Below are positions 27,315 to 36,271 of a stretch of 50,372 nucleotides of DNA, piece after piece. The notes beneath the pieces are model-generated. The model saw only the letters and a program-made list of their open reading frames with translations, was not told the DNA's origin and did no database searches. The DNA lies in contig CACCWT010000004.1 in NCBI GenBank assembly GCA_902549785.1, forward strand, positions 1 through 50,372, read 5' to 3'. The DNA is from an uncultured Pelagibacteraceae bacterium (lineage in GTDB: Bacteria; Pseudomonadota; Alphaproteobacteria; Pelagibacterales; Pelagibacteraceae). The translations under genes and the position numbers were made by a program. Position 1 is the first letter of the stretch, and each line of letters begins with the position of its first letter.

Positions 27315-29234
27315 ATGAGCAAAGTAATAGGAATAGATCTTGGAACTACAAATTCTTGTGTCGCTGTCATGGAAGGTACACAAGCTAAGGTATTAGAAAA
27401 TGCTGAAGGAGCTAGAACAACGCCTTCAGTTGTAGCATTTTCAGATAATGATGAAAAATTAATAGGTCAACCTGCAAAAAGACAAGCAGTTACAAATCCT
27501 GAAAATACAATTTTTGCAGTAAAAAGATTAATTGGAAGAAATTTTGATGATCCATCTGTAAAAAAGGATGTTGAGACTGCTCCATTTAAAATTGTTAATT
27601 CTGATAAGGGTGATGCATGGATCGAAGCTAAAGGTAATAAGTATTCTCCATCTCAAATCTCTGCATTTACGCTTCAAAAAATGAAAGAGACTGCTGAAAA
27701 ATATTTGGGTCAAGAAGTATCTCAGGCTGTAATTACTGTACCAGCTTACTTTAATGATGCTCAAAGACAAGCTACTAAAGATGCCGGAAAAATTGCAGGC
27801 TTAGAAGTATTAAGAATTATTAACGAGCCAACTGCAGCTTCCCTTGCTTATGGATTAGACAAAAAAACAAATAAAAAAATTGCTGTTTATGACTTAGGTG
27901 GAGGTACTTTTGATGTCTCTATACTTGAACTTGGTGATGGCGTGTTTGAAGTAAAATCAACAAACGGTGACACTTTTTTAGGTGGTGAAGATTTTGATAA
28001 CACAATTGTTGAATATTTATTATCTGAATTTAAAAAAGAAAATGGTATTGATCTAAAATCTGACAAATTAGCTTTGCAAAGGCTTAAGGAGTCTGCTGAA
28101 AAAGCAAAAATTGAACTATCTTCAGCAGCACAAACAGAGATTAATTTACCATTTATAACTGCGGATAAAACTGGTCCAAAACATATAAATATGAAGATGA
28201 CAAGAGCAAAACTCGAGGCTCTTGTTGAGGATCTTATTTCTAGAACAATCCCGCCATGTGAAACAGCTCTTAAAGATGCTGGTTTGAATGCAAGTGAAAT
28301 TGATGAAGTGATTTTAGTTGGTGGAATGACAAGAATGCCTAAGGTAATAGAAGAGGTTAAGAACTTCTTCGGTAAGGAACCAAACAAATCTGTAAATCCA
28401 GATGAGGTTGTTGCAATGGGAGCTGCTATTCAAGCAGGAGTTTTACAAGGAGATGTTAAAGACGTCCTTTTACTTGATGTTACACCGCTATCTCTTGGAA
28501 TTGAAACATTAGGTGGAGTTTCAACTAAGCTAATAGAAAAAAATACAACAATACCAACTAAAAAGAGCCAAGTTTTTTCAACTGCAGAAGATAATCAACC
28601 TGCAGTATCGATAAGAGTTTTGCAGGGTGAAAGAGATATGGCTTCAGATAACAAAATTTTAGGTAATTTTGAATTAGTAGGTATAGCACCCGCTCCTAGA
28701 GGAGTACCTCAGATTGAAGTTACATTTGATATTGACGCAAACGGTATTGTAAATGTGTCTGCAAAAGATAAGGGAACTGGTAAAGAACAAAAAATTCAAA
28801 TTCAAGCATCTGGTGGTTTAAGTGATGAAGAAATAAATCAAATGGTTAAGGATGCTGAAACGAATAAAGAGGCTGATAAAAAGAAAAGAGAAGCAGTTGA
28901 TGCTAGAAACCAAGCTGATACTTTGCTTCATTCTACAGAAAAAAATTTAAAAGAACATGGTAGTAAAGTTTCTGATGCAGATAAAAAAGCTATCGAGGAT
29001 GCATCAGCAAATGTTAGAAATGCATTAAAAGGGACTGACGTAGAGGAGATTAAAAAGAAGACTCAAGATTTGGTTCAAGCTTCTATGAAACTAGGAGAAG
29101 CTATTTACAAATCACAACAAAGTACTAAACCTGGTGAAGCACCTAAAGATGCAAAAGATGAAGGGAAAAAAGACGATAATGTTGTTGATGCAGACTTTGA
29201 AGAAGTAAAAGACGATAAAGAAAAGAGCGCCTAA
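27315..29234 (+). CDS. dnaK: molecular chaperone DnaK (Hsp70)
   Basis: Hsp70 chaperone: an N-terminal ATPase domain (about 1-380) with [28 protein letters not shown] and the [12 protein letters not shown] loop, then the substrate-binding domain ([11 protein letters not shown] onward) and a C-terminal lid ending in VVDADFEEV. At 639 residues it is full length for the family. The ribosome-binding site AAGGA is strong and well spaced. A heat-shock promoter candidate lies immediately upstream, so dnaK may be expressed both with grpE and independently. Confidence 0.98.
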   Translation: MSKVIGIDLGTTNSCVAVMEGTQAKVLENAEGARTTPSVVAFSDNDEKLIGQPAKRQAVTNPENTIFAVKRLIGRNFDDPSVKKDVETAPFKIVNSDKGDAWIEAKGNKYSPSQISAFTLQKMKETAEKYLGQEVSQAVITVPAYFNDAQRQATKDAGKIAGLEVLRIINEPTAASLAYGLDKKTNKKIAVYDLGGGTFDVSILELGDGVFEVKSTNGDTFLGGEDFDNTIVEYLLSEFKKENGIDLKSDKLALQRLKESAEKAKIELSSAAQTEINLPFITADKTGPKHINMKMTRAKLEALVEDLISRTIPPCETALKDAGLNASEIDEVILVGGMTRMPKVIEEVKNFFGKEPNKSVNPDEVVAMGAAIQAGVLQGDVKDVLLLDVTPLSLGIETLGGVSTKLIEKNTTIPTKKSQVFSTAEDNQPAVSIRVLQGERDMASDNKILGNFELVGIAPAPRGVPQIEVTFDIDANGIVNVSAKDKGTGKEQKIQIQASGGLSDEEINQMVKDAETNKEADKKKREAVDARNQADTLLHSTEKNLKEHGSKVSDADKKAIEDASANVRNALKGTDVEEIKKKTQDLVQASMKLGEAIYKSQQSTKPGEAPKDAKDEGKKDDNVVDADFEEVKDDKEKSA

Positions 29235-29262
29235 ACTATCAACCATTTGTCTATAACTAGTT

Positions 29263-30390
29263 ATGGCAAAAAGAGATTATTACGACGTATTAGGTGTTGA
29301 GAAAAGTGCTAGTCCCGACCAAATTAAAGCAGCTTACAGAAAACAAGCAGTAAAATATCATCCAGATAAAAACAAAGGTGATAAAGGAGCTGAGGAAAAA
29401 TTTAAAGAAGCCTCAGAAGCATATCACGTTTTATCAAACTCAGAGAGAAAACAGAATTACGATAATTTTGGACACGCAGCTTTTGAAAATGGCGGAGGTG
29501 GTAGAGGAGGGTTTGGAAACTTTGACTTTTCAGGCTCCTTTTCAGATATTTTTGAGGATTTTTTTGGAGAAGGATTTGGCGGAGGTGGAAGAAGATCAAG
29601 AAGATCTAATAACAGAGGATCTGATTTAAGATATGATCTTTCAATAACCTTAGAAGAAGCTTATACGGGGAAAAAACAAGATATAAAATTTTCAACATCA
29701 GAAAGATGTGGTACATGTCGTGGATCAGGATCAAAACCAGGTCAGAGTGCAAGTTCCTGCTCAATGTGCGGTGGTCATGGACAAGTGCGATCAAGTCAGG
29801 GTTTTTTTACAGTCCAGCAAACATGCCCTCAATGTGCTGGTTCTGGTGAACAAATTACTGACCCGTGCACAAGTTGTGGAGGGCAAGGCAAAAAGCAAGC
29901 TAATAAAAGACTTTCTGTAACTATTCCTAAGGGCGTAGACGATGGTACTAGAATAAGATTATCTGGAAAAGGAGAGGCCGGATCAAGAGGAGCAAGCAAT
30001 GGTGATCTTTATTTATTTATTAATGTTGAGTCTCACGAACTTTTTAAAAGATCAGAAGTAAATTTATTTTTCGAATTTCCTATTTCATTTACAGATGCAG
30101 CATTAGGAACAACAATTGAAATACCGACGATTGATGGAGGTAAAGCAAAAATAAAGATTCCAGATGGAACACAAAGTGGAAAACAATTTAGATTGAAGGG
30201 TAAAGGAATGCCATTTATGAGAAGAGGAGATTATGGAGATTTATACGTCCAAGTTAACACTGAGGTACCAGTATCCTTAAATAAAGAACAAAAAGAATTA
30301 CTTGAAAAATTTAGAAAAATTGAAAATGAGAGATCAAATCCAAGTATAAAAAGATTTTTTCAAAAAGCTAAAAATTTCTGGAAAAATTAA
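29263..30390 (+). CDS. dnaJ: co-chaperone DnaJ (Hsp40)
   Basis: Stimulates DnaK ATPase and delivers clients. The 375-residue protein has the J domain with the HPD motif (KYHPDKNKG), a glycine/phenylalanine-rich linker (about 75-125), four zinc-binding CxxCxGxG-type repeats (CGTCRGSG, CSMCGGHG, CPQCAGSG, CTSCGGQG) and the C-terminal substrate domains. A 33-residue membrane protein frame begins immediately after its stop codon. Confidence 0.97.
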   Translation: MAKRDYYDVLGVEKSASPDQIKAAYRKQAVKYHPDKNKGDKGAEEKFKEASEAYHVLSNSERKQNYDNFGHAAFENGGGGRGGFGNFDFSGSFSDIFEDFFGEGFGGGGRRSRRSNNRGSDLRYDLSITLEEAYTGKKQDIKFSTSERCGTCRGSGSKPGQSASSCSMCGGHGQVRSSQGFFTVQQTCPQCAGSGEQITDPCTSCGGQGKKQANKRLSVTIPKGVDDGTRIRLSGKGEAGSRGASNGDLYLFINVESHELFKRSEVNLFFEFPISFTDAALGTTIEIPTIDGGKAKIKIPDGTQSGKQFRLKGKGMPFMRRGDYGDLYVQVNTEVPVSLNKEQKELLEKFRKIENERSNPSIKRFFQKAKNFWKN

Positions 30391-30492
30391 ATGAAAAAAA
30401 AAATTAAATATATTATTTTTGGCGTTGTTTATATTTTAGCAGTTTTAATATTAGGCGCCTATTTCTATAAAGAAGGAATTGGAATAATTTAA
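30391..30492 (+). CDS. 33-residue single-helix membrane protein, unknown
   Basis: A small reading frame whose ATG abuts the dnaJ TAA with no gap. The product starts MKKKIKYIIFGVV and has one hydrophobic helix (about residues 7-25) with a basic cytoplasmic-type start, ending YKEGIGII. The arrangement suggests translation coupled to dnaJ. It overlaps the 3' end of the opposing secreted-protein gene by 4 bp. No family is recognised. Confidence 0.5.
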   Translation: MKKKIKYIIFGVVYILAVLILGAYFYKEGIGII

Positions 30493-31199
30493 TTATCTTT
30501 TGCTAGCCTAATAAAGATATCTCCCATGCCCCCTTTTATTTCCTCAAGAGGTGCAGTATTTCTAAAAGCACAATATTGGCCAGTTATCTCGTGTTTATCG
30601 ATTGCTGCTATACTTTGTTCATTACATTTTGATGCATTATGAAACAAACCAATGACTAACCTATCATCTAAAACATATACTTGTTTGTCATCAAGTTTTT
30701 TACCATTACAAAAATAATTCTTATTAACTTCCATTGGAAAGTCATCTTTTCCACAGGGATTACTTATTGTTAAAACAAAAAATTCTTTTTCACCATCTGT
30801 AAAAGTGTAATTCATTTTCTTAACTTTTGAATATTTCATCAAATCACATGAACATGGGACACAGCATCTATGATAAAAACCACATATTTTTTCTTCATTT
30901 TCGACGCTATTAAGATAGACAAATTCAGGCTTATTATTCGGATCTATCAACGAACCAGACACCGCGCAATATAGTTTGTTATATTCCAAAAAGTCTTGGT
31001 AAGTAATTTTTTTACCTAAAATATGTTTAAAAAATTTAGGACCTGCTGCATTTCTATTTTGATCAGGAAAGATTTCTGACCAATCACCAGCTAGATCAGC
31101 ATAATAATTAAATTGGGTTGCTTGGATAGGTTGAGACATACTAAAGCTTATTAAAAGACTAAATAGTATAAAGTTTTTAATTTTTTTTAATAAACTCAT
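30489..31199 (-). CDS. secreted ten-cysteine protein, unknown
   Basis: A 236-residue protein with a signal peptide (basic start, hydrophobic core, likely cleavage near PIQA). The mature part has ten cysteines, including a dense cluster KICGFYHRCCVPCSCD around residues 108-123, and single ones in NPCG, YFCNG, SKCN and QYCAF. That even number suggests five disulfides or a metal site in the periplasm. The segment FNYYADLAGDWSEIFPD follows the signal peptide. I do not recognise a family. It lies on the minus strand after the FG-GAP protein gene and may be cotranscribed with it. Confidence 0.75.
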   Translation of the reverse strand: MSLLKKIKNFILFSLLISFSMSQPIQATQFNYYADLAGDWSEIFPDQNRNAAGPKFFKHILGKKITYQDFLEYNKLYCAVSGSLIDPNNKPEFVYLNSVENEEKICGFYHRCCVPCSCDLMKYSKVKKMNYTFTDGEKEFFVLTISNPCGKDDFPMEVNKNYFCNGKKLDDKQVYVLDDRLVIGLFHNASKCNEQSIAAIDKHEITGQYCAFRNTAPLEEIKGGMGDIFIRLAKDN

Positions 31200-31256
31200 G
31201 TTATTTATTCAAGTATACTTTTAATTCTAAAAAATTAATTGAGTTTTATTGTCCTA

Positions 31257-32693
31257 TTATTTTTGGTTAACTTCTATTGTTTTATTTAATTCATTAATAT
31301 TTAAAGTCTCAATAGAACCATTCGTCCAAATAATTTTAATAGAAATATTTTTTTCACCATCTCTAATTCCATAATGTGCCACTGGTTCCATTTGACATAA
31401 ATAACCAGATCCAGCATCAATTGTTTTAGCATGATTTCGCAAATTTGATTTTAATATAACAGTAGCTCCTCTAGCAGGAGCTCCAAATTTATTTAATGGC
31501 TTTATCCTTAAATAATTGAAATCTTTTTTAATATCAGCTTTATACATTGTTAATGGTTGCATTCCAGACTCACCGTGAGCAATTAACAATTCTAAAATTC
31601 CATCATCATCTATATCTGCTACAGCTGCACCTGTTCCAAGACCATTTGCTTCATAAGCATTTTTAATATTGATTTCTTCAAAAAACCCATTTTCTTTTAT
31701 TTTGAATAGTTTATTTGGCTCACCAATGTTATTCATGAATATCTCATCATAACCATCATTATCAAAATCTGCTGATATTACAGTTCTAATTCTAGTTGGA
31801 ATATTGTAGGTTGGAGTAGCAATATCTCTAAATTTGTTGTCTTCTAAAACGAAGGCCCTATGATAACCATTCCAATTAGATGTAACTATATCTAGTCTTC
31901 CTCTATAAAGTATATCAGTTAAAGTTGTGCCTCTTCCATTTTCGTATTGATCGTCCACTTTATAATCTTCGGCAATGTCCTGAAAATATCCATCAGAGTT
32001 GTAATATAAAAAGTTTTTACCTCTCTCATTTGCAGCAAATATATCCATTTTTCCTGACAAAATATTTCCTGCAACCACTGCTCTTCCTCCAGTTATTTTG
32101 TTGATTTTAAGCTGTTCTGCTAAATCTAGAATTTGTCCAGAACGGAGTTCATAAAATCTCGTAGGTCCTCCATAATTCGCAACGTATATGCCATATTTTC
32201 CATCACCATTTCTATCAACACAAACAACTGATCTTCCAGCGGTTAAATTCAGGTTCTTTTTATTGATATCTTTTTCAAACAAATCTACAAAGCTATCGCT
32301 ATTATTATCAATCAATCTATCTGAATATTTTTTTTCTCCACTATAAGTGTCAGTGTTTAAGAAATAAATTTCTTCAAAACCATCTTGATCTATATCACAT
32401 GCAGCTACACCAATTGTTTTTCTTTTAGCATCATTAAATATTTCATTTTTATTAATGTTTACTATTTTCCCATTTTGATAAGTCAGAGCTAAATTCGAAA
32501 ATCCAAATCCAGTAACCACAAATTCATATTTGCTGTCCTGGTTAACATCTGTAACGGAAATACCATAACTAAGTCTAAAGTCATTATCTGCAATTTGAGA
32601 TGTAATATCTTTAAAAAAGTCTGCTTTAGAATGATTGTGTGACACAAAAAAAAATAAAACCAGAAAAAATTTTAATAGGTATTTAATAACCAT
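31257..32693 (-). CDS. secreted FG-GAP/VCBS repeat protein with UnbV (ASPIC) domain
   Basis: A 478-residue exported protein of the CRTAC1/ASPIC-UnbV type. After a signal peptide (about 1-25) it has repeated calcium-binding-like FG-GAP loops such as ACDIDQDGFEEIYFLN, CVDRNGDGKYGIYVAN, SADFDNDGYDEIFMNN and VADIDDDGILELLIAHG, as in seven-bladed beta-propellers. The C-terminal ASPIC domain shows GAPARGATVILKS and YLCQMEPVAHYGI. Such proteins are extracellular or periplasmic; no enzymatic role is established. The gene is 41 bp from divergent dapB. Confidence 0.85.
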   Translation of the reverse strand: MVIKYLLKFFLVLFFFVSHNHSKADFFKDITSQIADNDFRLSYGISVTDVNQDSKYEFVVTGFGFSNLALTYQNGKIVNINKNEIFNDAKRKTIGVAACDIDQDGFEEIYFLNTDTYSGEKKYSDRLIDNNSDSFVDLFEKDINKKNLNLTAGRSVVCVDRNGDGKYGIYVANYGGPTRFYELRSGQILDLAEQLKINKITGGRAVVAGNILSGKMDIFAANERGKNFLYYNSDGYFQDIAEDYKVDDQYENGRGTTLTDILYRGRLDIVTSNWNGYHRAFVLEDNKFRDIATPTYNIPTRIRTVISADFDNDGYDEIFMNNIGEPNKLFKIKENGFFEEINIKNAYEANGLGTGAAVADIDDDGILELLIAHGESGMQPLTMYKADIKKDFNYLRIKPLNKFGAPARGATVILKSNLRNHAKTIDAGSGYLCQMEPVAHYGIRDGEKNISIKIIWTNGSIETLNINELNKTIEVNQK

Positions 32694-32734
32694 AATTGTT
32701 GTATATTAATTAAAAAATATATTAAAATAAATTA

Positions 32735-33511
32735 ATGAGTAAAGTAAAATTAGCGATATCTGGTTGCATGGGACGAATGGGCCAGCAACTAGTGAAATCT
32801 TCTAAAACTGATAAAAATTTTAAATTAACTACACTTACAGAAAACAGATTAATAGAAAAAAAAATTGCTGGGATAAAACCTAGTTTGAATCATGAAAATT
32901 CTTTTAAAAATGTTGATTTAATAATCGATTTTACAATTCCTAAATGTACTTTTGAAATTCTTAAAATAGCATCAAAGCTAAAAAAAAGAGTGATTATTGG
33001 CACAACCGGTTTCTCTAAAATGGAAGAACTTAAAATTAAAAAATTTTCAAAAAAAATTCCTATTTTAAAAGCTGGCAATATGAGTTTAGGTATAAATCTA
33101 TTGATGTATTTAACTGAAATTGCCTCTAAATCGTTAGGTAATAATTTTTTAAGTAAAGTGTATGAGGTACATCATAAGCATAAAATAGACCATCCATCTG
33201 GAACAGCGTTGATGCTGGGTAAAGGTATAGCTGTAGGTAAAAATAGGGATTTTTACAATTTAATTGGAAAAAAGTATCTAAACAAAAAAAGTTTTCCTTA
33301 TGGAAAAAAAATTAATTTTAACTCAATACGTAAAGGTAAAACGGTAGGTGAACACGAGGTAAAGTTTTCTAGCGGTAAAGAAATTATTACACTAAATCAT
33401 GAGGCATTTGATAGAGCTTTATATAGCGAAGGAGCTTTAACAGCTGGAAAATGGTTAATGAATAAGAAACCTGGTTTATATTCTATGCGTGATGTTTTAA
33501 ATTTTAAATGA
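32735..33511 (+). CDS. dapB: 4-hydroxy-tetrahydrodipicolinate reductase
   Basis: Second committed step of the diaminopimelate/lysine pathway. The 258-residue protein has the nucleotide-binding GCMGRMGQQL near residue 9, the IDFTIP and GTTGFSK segments, and the catalytic EVHHKHKIDHPSGTA with the active-site His-His pair and Lys. It overlaps nth by 4 bp. The product feeds peptidoglycan and lysine synthesis. Confidence 0.96.
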   Translation: MSKVKLAISGCMGRMGQQLVKSSKTDKNFKLTTLTENRLIEKKIAGIKPSLNHENSFKNVDLIIDFTIPKCTFEILKIASKLKKRVIIGTTGFSKMEELKIKKFSKKIPILKAGNMSLGINLLMYLTEIASKSLGNNFLSKVYEVHHKHKIDHPSGTALMLGKGIAVGKNRDFYNLIGKKYLNKKSFPYGKKINFNSIRKGKTVGEHEVKFSSGKEIITLNHEAFDRALYSEGALTAGKWLMNKKPGLYSMRDVLNFK

Positions 33512-34161
33512 ACGAAGAACAAAGAGCAAAAATTGTTCTTAAAATATTAAATAAAATATATCCAAAAACACCAATACCTCTTAAACATAGAAATATATTT
33601 ACTTTACTAGTTTCTGTTCTTTTATCTGCACAGTGTACAGACGTAAATGTTAATAATGTTACTAAAAATATATATCCAAAATATAATAAGCCTGAACACT
33701 TTGTTAAGTTGGGGAGAAAAAAAATTGAAAAACTAATAAGAAGTATTGGTATTTTTAGAATTAAAGCAAAAAGTGTTTATAACTTATCAAAAACTTTAGT
33801 TGAAAAATACAATGGAAAAGTCCCGAAAACATTCGAACAGCTAGAGGAATTACCAGGAGTTGGACACAAAACTGCTAGTGTGGTGATGTCCCAAGGATTT
33901 GGACATGCTGCTTTTCCGGTGGACACTCATATACATAGACTGGCACAAAGATGGGGTTTAACCAATGGTAAGAATGTAGTTCAAACAGAAAAAGATCTTA
34001 AAAGACTTTTTCCTGAAAAATGTTGGAATAAGTTACATCTTCAAATTATTTATTATGGAAGAGAATACTGTAAAGCAAGAGAATGTTATGGTTTATCTTG
34101 TAAAATCTGTACTACTTGTTATCCTAAGAGAAAAAAACCACTTATAACCAAGAAAGCATAA
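33508..34161 (+). CDS. nth: endonuclease III (base excision repair glycosylase)
   Basis: Removes oxidised pyrimidines and nicks the resulting abasic site. The 217-residue protein has the helix-hairpin-helix ELPGVGHKTASVV with the catalytic Lys, and the catalytic Asp in PVDTHIHRLAQR. The C-terminal iron-sulfur loop does not follow the usual Cys-x6-Cys-x2-Cys-x5-Cys spacing: five cysteines occur as C-x4-C-x4-C-x2-C-x2-C, and the second classical position is a glycine. Cluster ligation may therefore use a different set. Confidence 0.94.
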   Translation: MNEEQRAKIVLKILNKIYPKTPIPLKHRNIFTLLVSVLLSAQCTDVNVNNVTKNIYPKYNKPEHFVKLGRKKIEKLIRSIGIFRIKAKSVYNLSKTLVEKYNGKVPKTFEQLEELPGVGHKTASVVMSQGFGHAAFPVDTHIHRLAQRWGLTNGKNVVQTEKDLKRLFPEKCWNKLHLQIIYYGREYCKARECYGLSCKICTTCYPKRKKPLITKKA

Positions 34162-34164
34162 ATA

Positions 34165-35094
34165 ATGAAAATACTAGGAATTGGAAATGCAATTGTAGAT
34201 GTAATTTGTAAGGTAGAAGACCACTTTATAACTAAAAATAATCTGACTAAAAGTACCATGAAATTAATTTTTGATGACAAAGAATTTAAAGATTTACTAT
34301 CTAATCTGAAAATAGAAAAAACTGTTTCAGGTGGTTCTGTTGCTAACTCAATTGTCGGATTATCTCAACTTGGGAATGAAGTTGGGTTTATAGGCAAAGT
34401 AAATGATGATGATCTTGGTGAGAAATACGAAGATGGTTTGAAACAGGAGAATGTTAAATATATTTATTTAAAAAAAAAAGAAGAGTTACCAACTGGAACT
34501 TGTTTAATATTAGTTACACCCGACTCTGAAAGAACAATGTGTACTTTTTTAGGAACTGCAGGTAAAATAAATGAAAACGACGTTAGTTCGGATGCAATAA
34601 AACAAAGTGAAACAATACTTTTAGAAGGTTATCTTTGGGACGAAGGAGAACCAAAAAAAGCTTTTGAAAAGGCAATTCAAAGCGCTAACAAAGTTGCAAT
34701 GTCATTATCAGACCAATTTTGTGTAGATCGACACAAACCTCACTTTTTAGAATTAGTTAAAAATAAACTGGACATCACATTTGCGAATGAACAAGAAATA
34801 ATGTCTCTTATAGATGCAAAATCTTTTGATGAAGTAATTAGTTTCTCTAAATCACTTAACAAAATAATTGTTTTAACAAGAGGTGAAAAAGGTGCGGTTG
34901 CAATTAATGGAGATGAAGTTGTTGAATGTGGAGTAAAAGAAGGTCTTAAAATTGTTGATTTAACTGGTGCTGGTGATCTTTTTGCAGCAGGCTTTTTACA
35001 TGGTCATGTAAATAATATGTCCTTGAAAGAAAGTTTAGACAAAGGGACTGAAATGTCTTCTAAAGTTATACAACAGATAGGTGCAAGGCTTTAA
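34165..35094 (+). CDS. PfkB-family carbohydrate/nucleoside kinase
   Basis: A 309-residue ribokinase-like kinase. The N-terminus ILGIGNAIVDVI, the glycine-rich GGSVANSIVGLSQLG and the C-terminal DLTGAGDLFAAGFLHG with the catalytic Asp are all present. The GNAIVD opening resembles adenosine kinase-like members found in alphaproteobacteria, but the substrate cannot be settled from sequence. It follows nth by 3 bp. Confidence 0.88.
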   Translation: MKILGIGNAIVDVICKVEDHFITKNNLTKSTMKLIFDDKEFKDLLSNLKIEKTVSGGSVANSIVGLSQLGNEVGFIGKVNDDDLGEKYEDGLKQENVKYIYLKKKEELPTGTCLILVTPDSERTMCTFLGTAGKINENDVSSDAIKQSETILLEGYLWDEGEPKKAFEKAIQSANKVAMSLSDQFCVDRHKPHFLELVKNKLDITFANEQEIMSLIDAKSFDEVISFSKSLNKIIVLTRGEKGAVAINGDEVVECGVKEGLKIVDLTGAGDLFAAGFLHGHVNNMSLKESLDKGTEMSSKVIQQIGARL

Positions 35095-35097
35095 AAA

Positions 35098-35205
35098 TTA
35101 TTTTTTTTTTCTTTTAAAACTACCTTTCCCTTTTTTAGGTTTAACAACCCTGCTTTTATATTTTGGTGATAATAAATCTTTTGCAATTAGATTTTTTTTT
35201 TTCAT
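35098..35205 (-). CDS. arfA: ArfA-like alternative ribosome-rescue factor (35 residues)
   Basis: A 35-residue basic protein that starts inside the stop codon of the winged-helix gene (ATGA overlap). Its C-terminal half, with SRVVKPKKGKGSFKRK, closely matches the conserved functional part of E. coli ArfA, which has RQRVEKNKKGKGSYMRK; the preceding LLSPKY matches LLHDPLF. ArfA recruits release factor RF2 to ribosomes stalled on mRNAs without a stop codon. The product corresponds to the active core of ArfA without the long C-terminal tail. A run of ten adenines precedes the stop codon. Assigned by eye from the motif; no search was run. It converges on the kinase gene with a 3 bp gap. Confidence 0.72.
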   Translation of the reverse strand: MKKKNLIAKDLLSPKYKSRVVKPKKGKGSFKRKKK

Positions 35206-35759
35206 TTAATTATATAACCAGACTTTGAACTCTTAATTAAAGATTTATCATTAAATATATTATTAATTTTTTTTCTTAGTCTATAGATATGTGTTTCAAC
35301 TGTGTGGGTTTCTAATTTTGAATTATGCCCCCACACCTCAGTCTGCAGTTTGCTTATATTTACGGGCTTTTGGGAATTATTTAAAAATATTAAAATATTT
35401 GCCTCTCTTTCTGTTAAATTTAAAATAGTTTCATTTTTATGCATGCACCTTGTATTTAAATTTAATTTATAATTTCCCAAATTTATTTCAGATTGTTGAC
35501 TATATTTTTTCTTTAAAAATTTAATATTAATATTTTCAATTAATTTGTTAATGTCAATTGGGAGTTGATTAACAATAATTTGTTCCTCCACATCTTTTTT
35601 CTTTTTATCCGATATTATAAGATAATTTTCTAATGAATTAGAATTAAGTTCTTTTAATTTATTGATTTTAATTAAATTAAAGTTTAAATAATTTTCAATT
35701 TCAGTAAGAATTTCATATAAAACTTTAAAATCATAAATTACTAAAGTTTGATTATTCAT
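35202..35759 (-). CDS. orphan OmpR/PhoB-type winged-helix regulator with degenerate receiver
   Basis: A 185-residue regulator. The C-terminal half is an OmpR/PhoB winged helix: LNLTEREANILIFL, ISKLQTEVWG, THTVETHIYRLRKKI and SGYIIK. The N-terminal about 90 residues look like a shrunken receiver domain (TLVIYDF, LENYLIISD), but no convincing phosphorylation Asp/Lys set is visible and no histidine kinase lies nearby. I chose the ATG at 35759; a TTG at 35780 would overlap the divergent L,D-transpeptidase start. The 14 bp between the two genes leaves little room for promoters. Confidence 0.82.
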   Translation of the reverse strand: MNNQTLVIYDFKVLYEILTEIENYLNFNLIKINKLKELNSNSLENYLIISDKKKKDVEEQIIVNQLPIDINKLIENINIKFLKKKYSQQSEINLGNYKLNLNTRCMHKNETILNLTEREANILIFLNNSQKPVNISKLQTEVWGHNSKLETHTVETHIYRLRKKINNIFNDKSLIKSSKSGYIIK

Positions 35760-35773
35760 ATATAATAAAGAAT

Positions 35774-36271
35774 ATGACAATTATTTTAAAAAATAAAGAG
35801 ACACTTCTTTTTGATGATTTTATTTTTAAATGTTCGATTGGTAAAAAGGGATTGATTAAAAACAAGATTGAGGGAGATAAAAAAACGCCAAAAGGTATAT
35901 TTTCACTAGGAAATTTATATTATAGAAAAGATCGACATATTAAGCCATCTACTACGTTAAAATGTATTCCAATCAAAAAAGATATGGGGTGGTGTGATGA
36001 TGTTAAAAGTAAAAAAAATTATAATAAAATAATTAAAATTAAAAAAAAGAAAGTTCATCATGAAAAATTATTTAGAAAAGATTACAAATATGATTTTTTA
36101 ATACCAATTAACTACAACACAAAAAAACCAATAATTGGAAAAGGTAGTGCAATTTTTATCCATTTGACAAGAAAATTTAAACCAACATTAGGTTGTGTGG
36201 CGCTTAAAAAAAAAGATTTTTTAATATTATTAAAACTTATAAATAAAAATACGAAAATTAAATTAAACTAA
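35774..36271 (+). CDS. YkuD-type L,D-transpeptidase domain protein
   Basis: A 165-residue protein with the YkuD catalytic motif IFIHLTRKFKPTLGCVAL (His130, Cys141) and GDKKTPKGIF at residues 34-43. L,D-transpeptidases cross-link peptidoglycan or attach proteins to it. No signal peptide is visible, as in some alphaproteobacterial members, so its location is unclear. It overlaps the converging YggS-family gene by 4 bp. Confidence 0.86.
   Translation: MTIILKNKETLLFDDFIFKCSIGKKGLIKNKIEGDKKTPKGIFSLGNLYYRKDRHIKPSTTLKCIPIKKDMGWCDDVKSKKNYNKIIKIKKKKVHHEKLFRKDYKYDFLIPINYNTKKPIIGKGSAIFIHLTRKFKPTLGCVALKKKDFLILLKLINKNTKIKLN

Noticed and set aside
27887..28387. 166-codon open frame on the minus strand within dnaK.
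   Set aside because: It is the antisense shadow of a highly conserved gene, with no protein-like features.
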